From: Flavobacterium plurextorum
Lineage (GTDB): Bacteria; Bacteroidota; Bacteroidia; Flavobacteriales; Flavobacteriaceae
Direction: 5' to 3'
NCBI RefSeq assembly: GCF_002217395.1
Contig: NZ_MUHD01000004.1
Coordinates: 157,625 to 221,624, forward strand
DNA length: 64,000 bases
In this document: piece by piece, positions 27,760 through 36,130 of the stretch
How positions within the stretch are numbered: position 1 is the first letter of the stretch
Layout: each line of letters begins with the position of its first letter
The notes under the pieces: generated by a model
The model's database searches: none
What the model was told of the DNA's origin: nothing
The model's input: only the letters and a program-made list of their open reading frames with translations
Position numbers and translations under genes: made by a program

Positions 27760-28875
27760 ATGAAAAAAATATATCTAGTATTGTTTTCAGCTTTAGTATT
27801 TACAGCTGCTAAGGCTCAAAATAAATTTAATTTATTAGTAGGAACTTATACGAATACCTGCCCAAGTAATGGAATTTACGTTTATGAATTTAATGCTGAT
27901 TCGGGAGAATTTAAATTAAAAGGTTCTTCAGAAAACGTGGTCAGTCCAAGTTATTTGTCAGTCTCTGCAGATAATAAGTTTATTTATGCCGTAAATGAAA
28001 ATGGAGCTCAAAGTGCTGTAAGCGCTTTTGGTTATGATGCTGCTTCAGGTAAGGTTACTTTTTTGAATAAAAATGATGCTTTAGGAGCAGATCCATGTCA
28101 TTTGATTAATGATGATAAAAATGTGATTATAGCGAATTATTCTGGTGGAAGCATTGCTGTTTTTAAGAAAAATGCTGATGGCAGTATTTCTGAGGCGCAA
28201 CAATTAGTTCAGCATCAGGGAAAAGGACCAAATGCAGCACGTCAAGAAAAAGCTCATGTACATATGGTTTGTTTTTCGCCTGATAAAAAACTTGTCTTAG
28301 CGAATGATTTAGGTTTAGATAAAGTTTTTATTTATAAATACAATCCAAATGCTAAGAATGAAATATTAACATTAAAAGGAAGTATAGACGTAAAGCCTGG
28401 AAGTGGTCCAAGACATTTGACTTTTAGTAAAGATGGTAAATTTGTTTATCTGGTTCAGGAATTAGACGGAACATTGACAACGTTTAGTTATGACAACAAA
28501 ACAGGAAGTTTAAAAGTAATTGCGGAAACTAGTATTTTGCCAAAAGGTTTTAAAGGTGGTACTGGTGCTGCAGCGATAAAGATTTCGCCTGACGGGAATT
28601 TTTTATACGTTTCAGATCGTGTAGATGTTAATGCAATTTCGGTTTATAAGATTCTAAAAAATGGAAGTATAGAATTAGTAGAACAGCAAAGTACTTTAGG
28701 AAAAGGACCGAGAGATTTTGCAATTGATCCAACTGGGAATTACCTTTTAGTAGGACATCAGTACACCAATGATATTGTAATTTTTAAAAGAGATATTGCA
28801 ACTGGAAAAATTACTGACACAGGAAGAAGAATGCAATTGTGTTCGCCTGTTGGGTTGGTTTTTACAAAGATATAG
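27760..28875 (+). CDS. exported lactonase-family seven-bladed beta-propeller (6-phosphogluconolactonase-like)
   Basis: 371 residues. The signal peptide is residues 1-19 (ends AAKAQ). The rest shows repeated propeller-blade motifs: VGTYT, GIYVYEFNADSG, PSYLSVSADNKFIYAVNE, PDKKLVLANDLG, GPRHLTFSKDGKFVYLVQE, ISPDGNFLYVSDR, GPRDFAIDPTGNYLLVG. These are hallmarks of the lactonase, 7-bladed (Lactonase) family that includes E. coli Pgl; the export signal argues against a part in the cytoplasmic pentose phosphate pathway and for a sugar lactone substrate in the periplasm (inference). Confidence 0.8.
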   Translation: MKKIYLVLFSALVFTAAKAQNKFNLLVGTYTNTCPSNGIYVYEFNADSGEFKLKGSSENVVSPSYLSVSADNKFIYAVNENGAQSAVSAFGYDAASGKVTFLNKNDALGADPCHLINDDKNVIIANYSGGSIAVFKKNADGSISEAQQLVQHQGKGPNAARQEKAHVHMVCFSPDKKLVLANDLGLDKVFIYKYNPNAKNEILTLKGSIDVKPGSGPRHLTFSKDGKFVYLVQELDGTLTTFSYDNKTGSLKVIAETSILPKGFKGGTGAAAIKISPDGNFLYVSDRVDVNAISVYKILKNGSIELVEQQSTLGKGPRDFAIDPTGNYLLVGHQYTNDIVIFKRDIATGKITDTGRRMQLCSPVGLVFTKI

Positions 28876-28883
28876 TTTTTTTG

Positions 28884-29012
28884 AGGTTCTGAGGAGCTAA
28901 GGTTCTAAGATACTAAGATAAAGAGGCTCAAAAGATTCATAGTTTTACTTTGAATCTTTTGAGCCTTTTATAATTTTGAAACAAAACTTAGCGCCTTAGT
29001 CCCTGAGCACCT
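28884..29012. repeat. inverted repeat around a terminator
   Basis: Left arm at 28884-28909 (begins AGGTTCTGAGG) and right arm at 28987-29012 (begins CTTAGCGCC) match as complements in about 20 of 26 bases. Between them sits the terminator at 28924-28970. The arms are made of short CTAAG/CTGAG units. Confidence 0.5.
28924..28970. terminator. terminator between the lactonase and helicase genes
   Basis: Perfect 16-base arms (AGGCTCAAAAGATTCA and its complement) around an 11-base loop, followed by a short T run, between convergent genes. Confidence 0.85.
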
Positions 29013-29026
29013 TAGCGTCTAAAATT

Positions 29027-30385
29027 TTATTTGTTGCTGTCTTTTCTCTTTTTGTCTCTCGTTTTCAACATATTTCGATTGACAGAACCGTGCGTTTTCT
29101 TTTTTGTTTTTGAAGGTCCGCCAAGATTAACTTTTTTATTCTTTTTAGATTTTTCGTGAAAAGCTCCGTCACCTTCAAGTTTTACTTTTTTCATTAAAAA
29201 CTTAATAGGCTGCTTGTCTTTTTCAGGTTCAATTAGTTTAGACGAAATCTCAACTTCTTCAGGGAAATCAGTAATTTCAAGTTCTTGGTTCATTAAAACT
29301 TCGACTTCAATTTTAAATTCTTCCTCTCTAGGAGTTACAAAACTAATTGCGGTTCCAGTTGCATCAGCACGACCTGTACGACCAATTCTGTGCATGTATA
29401 ATTCTGGTAATTCTGGAAGTTCGAAGTTAATGACGTGAGAAATATTAGAAATATCTAAACCTCTCGCCATAATATCTGTAGTGATCAAACCGCGAAGATT
29501 TCCTTCTTGGAATTCAGCCATTGTACTCAAACGATAATTTTGAGATTTATTAGAGTGAATTACACCAAATTGTCCTTCAAAATCTTCTTCGATTCGGGTA
29601 TGAAGCATATCCGAGATCTTTTTATTGTTTACAAAAACTAAAACACGATCCATACTTTCATCAGTTTGAAGCAAATGTTTTAGAAGATTTACTTTTGTAT
29701 TGAAATTTGGAACATTATAAGTGATTTGAGTAATTTTTTCTAGTGGTGTTCCTGATGCTGCAAGCGTAACTTCTTCTGGAAAATCAAAATAATCATTCAA
29801 AATATCATCTACTTCATCTGTCATTGTTGCAGAGAATAAAATGTTTTGACGTTTTGCTTTCATCATTGCCAAAAGTGCTGTCAATTGCGTACGAAAACCT
29901 AAATTAAGCATTTCGTCAAACTCATCAATTACTAACTTTTGAGTATCATCAAAACGAACAACAGCGTCTAAAGCTAAATCCATTGTACGACCAGGAGTTC
30001 CAACTAGAATATCGACACCTTCGTAAACGGCTTTTTTTTGTGTATTGATGTTTACACCTCCATAAATTCCAAGTGTTTTAACTGACATATACTTGGTTAG
30101 TTTCTCTACTTCTTCAACAACTTGAACTACTAATTCACGAGTTGGAACTAGTACAACAATTTTTGGAGTATTGGTATTTGTAAATTTGTATAATTTTAAA
30201 AGAGGCAGTAAATAGGCAAATGTTTTACCAGTACCGGTTTGTGCAATTCCCATCATATCGCGTCCAGACATGATTACAGAGAAAGATTTTTCCTGAATAG
30301 GAGTTGGTGTAACAAATCCCAGTTCGTCGATTGCTTTTTGTAAAGATTTTGGAAGATTGAATTTTTCGAAAGTGCTCATTTGCAT
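29027..30385 (-). CDS. DEAD-box family ATP-dependent RNA helicase
   Basis: 452 residues. Motifs in order: Q-motif (GFVTPTPIQEKS), Walker A AQTGTGKT, PTRELVVQV, TPGRT, motif II as DEFD (VIDEFDEML), SAT, and HRIGRTGR. A Lys-rich tail from about residue 400 probably binds RNA. It unwinds RNA in ribosome building or decay. The motif II is DEFD in place of DEAD; both Asp and Glu needed for Mg-ATP remain. Two in-frame ATGs stand 6 bases apart (30385 and 30379); I keep the first. TACATTTG on the minus strand at 30397-30404 is a likely -7 box. Confidence 0.9.
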   Translation of the reverse strand: MQMSTFEKFNLPKSLQKAIDELGFVTPTPIQEKSFSVIMSGRDMMGIAQTGTGKTFAYLLPLLKLYKFTNTNTPKIVVLVPTRELVVQVVEEVEKLTKYMSVKTLGIYGGVNINTQKKAVYEGVDILVGTPGRTMDLALDAVVRFDDTQKLVIDEFDEMLNLGFRTQLTALLAMMKAKRQNILFSATMTDEVDDILNDYFDFPEEVTLAASGTPLEKITQITYNVPNFNTKVNLLKHLLQTDESMDRVLVFVNNKKISDMLHTRIEEDFEGQFGVIHSNKSQNYRLSTMAEFQEGNLRGLITTDIMARGLDISNISHVINFELPELPELYMHRIGRTGRADATGTAISFVTPREEEFKIEVEVLMNQELEITDFPEEVEISSKLIEPEKDKQPIKFLMKKVKLEGDGAFHEKSKKNKKVNLGGPSKTKKKTHGSVNRNMLKTRDKKRKDSNK

Positions 30386-30471
30386 TAAATTTTGTGCAAA
30401 TGTACGTTAAAATGATGGTTTTTTGTAGAATTTGTAATTTTTGATGTTGTATTATCTCTTTGATTGTCACT

Positions 30472-30515
30472 CTGAGCGAAGTCGAAGAGCGCTTATTTGC
30501 TTCGACTTCACTTAG
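30472..30515. repeat. short palindromic repeat
   Basis: CTGAGCGAAGTCGAAG at 30472-30487 pairs with CTTCGACTTCACTTAG at 30500-30515 (14 of 16). Such CGAAGTCGAAG palindromes are common between genes in Flavobacterium genomes. It lies between the helicase gene and the TIGR02757 gene, both on the minus strand. Confidence 0.5.
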
Positions 30516-30535
30516 CCTAACAATAATTTAAGCAG

Positions 30536-31300
30536 CTAAAACCCTTCAAAAACCCCCAGACCAAACAAAGCAAAATCGTATTTTACAGGATCTTGATCAT
30601 CCATTTCGCGTAATTTTTGATCTAATTGGGCAAGCGCTTTACCGTCGTTTTGTTTTCGCTCTAAAATACCTAATTTTCTGGCTACATTTCCTGAATGAAC
30701 ATCAAGCGGACAAGATAATACGGATGGAGAAATAGATTTCCAAATTCCTAAATCGACACCTTTTGTGTCTTGGCGAACCATCCAGCGTAAATACATATTA
30801 ATTCGTTTTGCTGCCGAATTATTCAGCGGATCTGAAATATGTTTTTGGGTTCGAGGTAGATGATCGATTTCGAAAAATATTTTTTTGAACTCGCTTATAC
30901 TTTTTTGTAAACTGTCTTTTTCCTGATTTTTAGCAAATACAGCTTCAAGTCCGTTGTGGTTTTTGTAAATGTGCTGTAGACCTTTAATAAATCCGCCAAA
31001 ATCTTTTCCGTTGAAAGTGCGGTGCACAAAAGTTTCTAAATCGGCTAAATTGTCTTCAGAATGTGACATGACGAAATCGTAAGGCGTGCTGCCCATTAAT
31101 TCCATCATTCTATGCGAATTTTTGATAATCATTTTGCGATTTCCCCAAGCAATTGAAGCGCTCAAGAAACCTGCAATCTCAATATCTTCTTTTTGAGTAA
31201 ATAAATGGGGAATCTGAACGGGATCACTTTCAATAAAATCCTGATTATTATATTGAATGACTTTTTCGTCAAGAAATTCTTTAAGTTCTTTTTGGTTCAT
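30536..31300 (-). CDS. TIGR02757 (DUF2400) family protein
   Basis: 254 residues, soluble. Start LKEFLDEKVIQYNNQDFIESDPVQIPH and the block DIEIAGFLSASIAWGNRKMI are typical of TIGR02757, a Bacteroidota/Spirochaete family of unknown function with a distant likeness to helix-hairpin-helix DNA glycosylases. The later block SPSVLSCPLDVHSGNVARKLG resembles the catalytic PVD-x-H-V region of these enzymes (here PLDVHSG); whether it has glycosylase activity is not known. It follows the LolD-type gene on the same strand with a 32-base gap, so they are probably co-transcribed. Confidence 0.75.
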   Translation of the reverse strand: MNQKELKEFLDEKVIQYNNQDFIESDPVQIPHLFTQKEDIEIAGFLSASIAWGNRKMIIKNSHRMMELMGSTPYDFVMSHSEDNLADLETFVHRTFNGKDFGGFIKGLQHIYKNHNGLEAVFAKNQEKDSLQKSISEFKKIFFEIDHLPRTQKHISDPLNNSAAKRINMYLRWMVRQDTKGVDLGIWKSISPSVLSCPLDVHSGNVARKLGILERKQNDGKALAQLDQKLREMDDQDPVKYDFALFGLGVFEGF

Positions 31301-31332
31301 GTTGAAATGAAATATTCAAATAATTAGAAAAC

Positions 31333-32211
31333 CTAATTACTAATTTGGCCGTCGACCATAATTAATTTTCTATCAGCCATATTCGCTAATTCTTCGTTGT
31401 GAGTTACGATTACGAAAGTCTGTCCAAATTCGTCACGAAGCTGAAAAAACAATTGATGTAAATTTTCTGCCGAATGTGTGTCTAAATTTCCAGAAGGTTC
31501 ATCGGCAAAAATAACATCTGGTTTATTGATTAAAGCTCTTGCAACCGCAACACGCTGTTGCTCTCCGCCCGAAAGTTCGTTTGGTTTGTGGTTGATTCTG
31601 TGCGATAAACCAAGATATTCTAGGATTCTTTTAGCTTCCTTTTCAGTTTCGGCTTTTGGTTTATTAGCCATAAAAGCTGGAATACAAACGTTTTCTAAAG
31701 CAGTAAATTCTGGTAATAATTGATGAAACTGAAAAATAAATCCAAGATTTAAATTTCTAAAATCGGATAGTATTTTGTCCTTCTTGCTTTTCTTTTTGAA
31801 ATATCTAGTATAATAAACAAGCATTAAAACTATTGGTAAAAATAAAGCGCCAATTGTAATTAATCGTATTATTTCGTCGAAAATTTTAGTTCTGAAAAAC
31901 AGTAAAAAAACAGCTAGAATTATGATATAAATTGAACTTGTCCAAGTAATGATTTTAAATGTTCTCTCTTCTTTTGAATTGTCGGTTTCAACATCTTGCA
32001 GTTTCAAAACATTTTCGCCATTGATCGTTAATGATGAATCAGGATTACTGTCAGGTTTGTCTAAAGTTCCTAAAATTTGTAATAAAGTCGTTTTTCCTGC
32101 ACCAGAAGCTCCAACGATCGAAACAATTTCGCCTTTTTTAATATGTAAATCAACTCCCTTTAAAACTTCAAGTTTATCGTAGAATTTATGTATGTTTTTT
32201 GCGTGTATCAT
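31333..32211 (-). CDS. lolD: LolD-type ABC transporter ATPase with a two-helix insertion
   Basis: 292 residues. LolD-type ATPases drive lipoprotein release from the inner membrane with LolC/E-type permeases. Walker [10 protein letters not shown] (residues 34-42), Q-loop [11 protein letters not shown] (about 159-169), signature [15 protein letters not shown], Walker [10 protein letters not shown] and the H-loop VTHN are all intact. The usual length is about 220-235 residues. Here about 70-75 extra residues (about 72-146; bases 31774-31998) lie between NGENVLKLQ and [11 protein letters not shown], with two strongly hydrophobic stretches (about 89-106 and 112-133) and a basic patch FKKKSKKDK. 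The reading frame is open throughout. No permease gene is adjacent. Confidence 0.8.
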   Translation of the reverse strand: MIHAKNIHKFYDKLEVLKGVDLHIKKGEIVSIVGASGAGKTTLLQILGTLDKPDSNPDSSLTINGENVLKLQDVETDNSKEERTFKIITWTSSIYIIILAVFLLFFRTKIFDEIIRLITIGALFLPIVLMLVYYTRYFKKKSKKDKILSDFRNLNLGFIFQFHQLLPEFTALENVCIPAFMANKPKAETEKEAKRILEYLGLSHRINHKPNELSGGEQQRVAVARALINKPDVIFADEPSGNLDTHSAENLHQLFFQLRDEFGQTFVIVTHNEELANMADRKLIMVDGQISN

Positions 32212-32340
32212 GTAGTGAAACTGTTTTTACAAAGAAACAAAGAATCTATCGATATAAAAATGGGTTGTAACAGAATTTTATGAATAACATTTTTAACGTA
32301 CTAAATAGGTGGGTTGTGCAAAAAAGAATATAAATTAGTG

Positions 32341-33093
32341 ATGAAATTTTATAAGGTGTCTATGAAGGTTTTACTAAATATAAAATTAAAGTTATTGCTG
32401 CTTATAGTGGCAATATTGATCATTTTTATAAGTGCAAAAGTTTATGATAGAAATTCTTTTATTGTGTATACGATTGATGCTAAAAAGCAGGATTTAAGAT
32501 TGTTTTGGAAAAACGAGAATGGTGAAAAATTTAAAAGTATTCAGAATTTAAAAGACTGGATTGAAAAACAAAATCTGGTTTTAGATTTTGCGATGAATGC
32601 AGGAATGTATAATAAAGAGAATTCGCCTCAAGGACTTTATATTGAGAAGCAAAAAACATTGGCAGCATTAGATACAACAAACGATGTTGGAAATTTTTAT
32701 TTAAAACCTAATGGAGTATTTTATTTAACGACTGGAAATGTACCTGTAATTTGTAAAACGGAACAGTTTAAAAATAATACAACAGTAAAGTATGCAACGC
32801 AATCAGGTCCTATGTTGATTATTGATGGAAAAATACATCCAGAATTTAAAGAAGGTTCGTCTAACTTAAATATTAGAAACGGAGTTGGGATTCTGCCAAA
32901 TGGAAATGTAGTTTTTGTTTTGTCTAAAAATGAAATAAATTTTTATGATTTTGCGGCTTATTTTAAAAGCTTAGGATGTAGAAATGCGCTGTATTTAGAC
33001 GGTTTTGTATCGAGAGCTTATGTTCCGTTGGAAAAGTGGATTCAAACTGACGGAAATTTTGGTGTATTATTTGCAGTAGTTAGAAAAAAATAA
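32341..33093 (+). CDS. phosphodiester glycosidase (NAGPA/DUF2233) family protein, membrane-anchored
   Basis: About 250 residues. A hydrophobic helix at about residues 15-32 (LLLLIVAILIIFISA) anchors or exports it. The domain shows the family landmarks MNAGMYN, SPQGLYIE, GVFYL, TQSGPMLI, IRNGVGIL and LYLDGFVSRAY (the last like the conserved D-G-G/F region). Members remove sugars from phosphodiesters, as the human uncovering enzyme does; the bacterial substrate is unknown. A TTG at 32314 gives a longer frame; I choose the ATG at 32341, though the ATG at 32359 is also possible. Confidence 0.7.
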   Translation: MKFYKVSMKVLLNIKLKLLLLIVAILIIFISAKVYDRNSFIVYTIDAKKQDLRLFWKNENGEKFKSIQNLKDWIEKQNLVLDFAMNAGMYNKENSPQGLYIEKQKTLAALDTTNDVGNFYLKPNGVFYLTTGNVPVICKTEQFKNNTTVKYATQSGPMLIIDGKIHPEFKEGSSNLNIRNGVGILPNGNVVFVLSKNEINFYDFAAYFKSLGCRNALYLDGFVSRAYVPLEKWIQTDGNFGVLFAVVRKK

Positions 33094-33101
33094 TTGTGGA
33101 T

Positions 33102-33407
33102 ATGATGGAAATAGAAGAAACAACAATTGTAGAAGATAACAGAATGTCAAAATTAATAATTGGATTAATTTTGGATGGAATTGGTATGATTTCATTTTCA
33201 ATTCCTTTAATCGGCGAGTTTTCAGATGTTATTTGGGCACCAATTGCGGCTCTTATTATGAGCAGAATGTATAAAGGACGTATTGGAAAAGTGGCTGGAG
33301 TTTTGACTTTTCTTGAAGAAATAATTCCGTTTACAGACATTATTCCTTCTTTTACACTTACTTGGATTTATACGTATTTCTTTTCGAAGGAACGTATGAA
33401 AATTTAG
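33102..33407 (+). CDS. small membrane protein, unknown
   Basis: About 101 residues with two to three hydrophobic segments (about 17-40, 40-52 and 78-95). The stretch MSRMYKGRIGKVAGVLTFLEEIIPFTDIIPSF is distinctive and occurs in small flavobacterial membrane proteins that have no assigned role. I choose the ATG at 33102 over GTG 33096. It is 8 bases after the glycosidase stop, so it is probably co-transcribed, and its end overlaps the end of the convergent gene by four bases. Confidence 0.6.
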   Translation: MMEIEETTIVEDNRMSKLIIGLILDGIGMISFSIPLIGEFSDVIWAPIAALIMSRMYKGRIGKVAGVLTFLEEIIPFTDIIPSFTLTWIYTYFFSKERMKI

Positions 33408-33706
33408 TCTTTAAACAAGAAACCTAGTCCCATGTTCTTGAGCATTTTCTTTTCGAAGTTCCAAAAGAATTTGAATTGCCCGAAAATGGTTCCTATAGCG
33501 ACCAATAAAACTTGATAAATTGGAAAAATAATAATAAGACGAATTAAGTTAAACCAAAAGCCAAAATCTTCTTTGGTAATACCTAACCAAATGCAAAAAG
33601 GCTTAGAGAGCCAAGCAGATGCCGATCCTGTAATGGCAAAAACTATAAGTATAATAATGGCTTGTAGATTTGAGGTTATTCCCCAACGTTTCTTTAATCT
33701 ATTCAT
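33404..33706 (-). CDS. small membrane protein (DUF6787-like)
   Basis: 100 residues. Two hydrophobic helices (about 14-34 and 51-75), with a start MNRLKKRWGITSNLQAI typical of a short flavobacterial family that I believe is DUF6787; the assignment is from memory. The C-terminus ends in basic and Gly residues. The -7-like box TATATTTG on the minus strand at 33725-33732 is 19 bases before the ATG, so it may have its own promoter inside the end of the upstream lipoprotein gene. Confidence 0.6.
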   Translation of the reverse strand: MNRLKKRWGITSNLQAIIILIVFAITGSASAWLSKPFCIWLGITKEDFGFWFNLIRLIIIFPIYQVLLVAIGTIFGQFKFFWNFEKKMLKNMGLGFLFKD

Positions 33707-33737
33707 TGCTATTTGTAATGATTACAAATATACTATA

Positions 33738-34169
33738 TTATCTTGATGGGACATAACCCCAAAGCTTTTGTTTGTAAGTATTTTGAAAATAAATCATATA
33801 ATTATAGATAAGATAATTTACTTCGTAGCCATAATGTATATCTCGTCGATAATCGATCGTCATTTCGTATAAATTTGGATTGTAACGCTGCGGCTGCAGA
33901 ACTCTGTTATTCCATTCAGTTACATATAAATAATTTTTATTTTCTAAATACGATAAGGAAAGATAATTTCTTGGATAAGCTCTAGAAGCAAGCCAGGTAT
34001 TAAAGCCGTTGTCTATTATTATAACTTCATATTCTAACGAATCATTTGCAATTCTAACAGTATCATTTCCTTTTTTAACAGGATTGTCAGCGACAGCGAC
34101 ATTTTTTGATGCCGTTGAACATGCAACTATCGTAAGAATAAAAATGAATATGGAAATATATTTTTTCAT
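33738..34169 (-). CDS. lipoprotein (DUF6146-like)
   Basis: 143 residues. Signal peptide with lipobox IVAC (Cys17, followed by Ser-Thr). The mature part is rich in Tyr/Asn/Arg, with NTWLASRAYPRNYLSLSYLE and VTEWNNRVLQPQRYNP and DRRDI-type aromatic repeats. I think this is DUF6146, a Bacteroidota lipoprotein family without known role (from memory). It is followed by the DUF6787-like gene on the same strand with 31 bases between them. Confidence 0.65.
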   Translation of the reverse strand: MKKYISIFIFILTIVACSTASKNVAVADNPVKKGNDTVRIANDSLEYEVIIIDNGFNTWLASRAYPRNYLSLSYLENKNYLYVTEWNNRVLQPQRYNPNLYEMTIDYRRDIHYGYEVNYLIYNYMIYFQNTYKQKLWGYVPSR

Positions 34170-34288
34170 GGTATCTGAAATTGTAACCTAAATTTACGAA
34201 TAAATCAGCAGAAGAGCTTGTTATTTAACTTTTGTATAAGAGGTAAAGATCCTTGAAGCCGTAAATGTTTAGAAGTGTTTTTTACTAA

Positions 34289-34325
34289 AAAATGCTGTTT
34301 TACTTTTAGCAAAACAGCATTTATA
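34289..34325 (-). terminator. terminator of the DUF937 gene
   Basis: AATGCTGTTTT and AAAACAGCATT form an 11-base stem around a 9-base loop; on the minus strand it ends in a T run. Confidence 0.75.
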
Positions 34326-34374
34326 ATTTATCTTTTAAACCGATGTTCCTTTGTGATTTTGGAACCAAAAAGTC

Positions 34375-34935
34375 TTATTTACTTCCAAATAATTTTCCAA
34401 GTAAGCCGCTAAACCCGCCGCTTTTGGTTAAAGCTGCAGCATCAGCAATGTCTACTTTTCCATCGTTATTTTGGTCTAGGCCAAATTGCATTCCGTATTT
34501 AGAAATAGTGTCCATAATATTTGAAGCCTGTCCGCTGTTTCCAGAAATTGAACTGATAATATCTGTAATTTGAAAACTACTGTCGTTTGGATCTTTTGCT
34601 TTATTTACTAACGAATTTAAGATTTGCGGAATCATGCTTGAAGCAACACCAGAAGAATCGGCACTGCTTAAACCGAATTTTTCGCCCAAGCTCCCAGTTA
34701 ATTGCTGCGTGATTTGCTGTACTACAGGATTTGAACTGTCTATTGGAGAACTTCCGTTAAACAAACCTGCAAGCTGCTCACCGCCGCCTTCAGATGCAAT
34801 TTTTTGCAAGCCTGCAAATATTGAAGTACTTGTTTCGCTTATTACTGCTTCATTGTGCTCATTTGGGATTGCTGTATTGTTAACAACAGCGTTACCTCCG
34901 TATTGCTGTACTAATTGTGTTAATTGTTCAAACAT
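34375..34935 (-). CDS. DUF937 family protein with an EF-hand-like loop
   Basis: 186 residues, soluble, rich in Ser, Gly, Gln and Asn. Start MFEQLTQLVQQYGG and the Ser/Gly-rich helices fit the DUF937 family. Near residue 155 there is a calcium-loop motif DQNNDGKVDIAD (DxNxDGxxD), so calcium binding is likely. It lies downstream of serA by 102 bases on the same strand and has its own -7-like box (TAAATTTG, minus strand, 34961-34968). The role is unknown. Confidence 0.7.
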   Translation of the reverse strand: MFEQLTQLVQQYGGNAVVNNTAIPNEHNEAVISETSTSIFAGLQKIASEGGGEQLAGLFNGSSPIDSSNPVVQQITQQLTGSLGEKFGLSSADSSGVASSMIPQILNSLVNKAKDPNDSSFQITDIISSISGNSGQASNIMDTISKYGMQFGLDQNNDGKVDIADAAALTKSGGFSGLLGKLFGSK

Positions 34936-35037
34936 GATTAAAAGAATTTAGATTAGAACTCAAATTTAATCAAAAAAAGAAAGGGATTTATTAAACGATG
35001 TTAATAAATCCCTCCTAAATAATTTAGATATAATTAA

Positions 35038-35988
35038 TTAGCTTAATAAAGTAATAATTTGTGAAGCTAATTCAGTACCAATTCTGTCTTGCGCTTCTCC
35101 TGTTGCAGCACCAATGTGCGGTGTAAGAGAAATTTTAGAATGCATTAAAATTGCCATTTCTGGTTTTGGTTCGCTTTCGAAAACATCTAAACCAGCAAAA
35201 GCAACTTTTCCTGAATCTAAAGCTTTTACTAAAGCTACTTCATCGATAACTCCACCGCGAGCACAGTTTACGATTCCAACACCATCTTTCATGATTTCAA
35301 GTTCTTTTTCTCCAATGATATAACCATTTTGAGCAGGAACGTGTAATGTAATGAAATCAGCTTCTTTAAACAATGATTCTAATGATTGAGAAACGATTGT
35401 AGTCGTGATAGATTGTCCATCAAAAAACTCAACTTTTACATCAACTTGCGGAATAAAACTGTCTGCAGCGATAACTTTCATACCTAAACCAAGCGCCATT
35501 TTTGCAGTAGCTTGACCAATACGTCCAATACCAACAATACCAAGAGTTTTACCTCTTAATTCAGTTCCATTTGCGTAAGCTTTTTTCAAACCGTCAAAGT
35601 TTGAATCTCCTTCAAGAGGCATATTTCTGTTAGAATCATGCAAGAAACGCACACCAGAAAATAAGTGTCCAAATACAAGTTCAGCAACAGATTCTGATGA
35701 TGAAGCAGGAGTGTTAATTACATGAATTCCTTTGCTTTTAGCATAGTCAACATCGATATTATCCATACCAACTCCACCTCGGCCAATAATTTTTAGACCA
35801 GGACAAGCATCAATAATATCTTTACGAACTTTAGTTGCAGAACGAACTAAAACTACGTCTACATTGTTTTCGTTTACAAAATTTGCTACTTGTTCTTGTG
35901 CTACTTTTGTAGTTATAACTTCAAAACCACCTTTTTCTAAGGCTAGAATTCCACTTTTAGAAATTCCGTCATTAGCTAATACTTTCAT
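35038..35988 (-). CDS. serA: D-3-phosphoglycerate dehydrogenase, short form without ACT domain
   Basis: 316 residues. It oxidises 3-phosphoglycerate, the first step of serine synthesis. NAD fold GIVGIGRIGQ (about 149-158), GRGGVGMDNIDV in the substrate domain, Arg in NCARGGVIDE and the catalytic His in LTPHIGAAT are all present. It ends after the dehydrogenase domain with no ACT or ASB regulatory domain, so serine feedback through ACT is not expected. It follows serC on the same strand; the gap between them holds a long inverted repeat. Confidence 0.85.
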   Translation of the reverse strand: MKVLANDGISKSGILALEKGGFEVITTKVAQEQVANFVNENNVDVVLVRSATKVRKDIIDACPGLKIIGRGGVGMDNIDVDYAKSKGIHVINTPASSSESVAELVFGHLFSGVRFLHDSNRNMPLEGDSNFDGLKKAYANGTELRGKTLGIVGIGRIGQATAKMALGLGMKVIAADSFIPQVDVKVEFFDGQSITTTIVSQSLESLFKEADFITLHVPAQNGYIIGEKELEIMKDGVGIVNCARGGVIDEVALVKALDSGKVAFAGLDVFESEPKPEMAILMHSKISLTPHIGAATGEAQDRIGTELASQIITLLS

Positions 35989-36008
35989 TGTGTGTTGTGT
36001 GTTTATTT

Positions 36009-36121
36009 GGTTAATCGTTAAATTGTTTAATCGATAAACCAGCTATTTGATTTTTCTTTTTTGATATTTTAAAGGAAGTATTTTTTGACGATTAAACAGT
36101 TAAACAAATTAACGATTAACC
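36009..36121. repeat. long inverted repeat between serC and serA
   Basis: GGTTAATCGTTAA... at 36009-36033 (25 bases) is repeated as its complement at 36089-36121, with one 8-base insertion in the right arm; the space between is 55 bases. It fills the whole serC-serA gap. It could make a large mRNA hairpin that lowers serA expression or shields serC mRNA, or be a mobile repeat (inference). Confidence 0.6.
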
Positions 36122-36130
36122 GAAAAAAAA

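Noticed and set aside
33080..33340. 86-codon minus-strand frame opposite the small membrane protein gene at 33102
   Set aside because: Either strand could code, but the plus frame is longer, continues the glycosidase transcript, and has the better membrane-protein pattern.
34634..34951. 105-codon plus-strand frame opposite the DUF937 gene
   Set aside because: It mirrors a real gene with signature residues; its Cys/Pro-rich product is the reading of the opposite strand.
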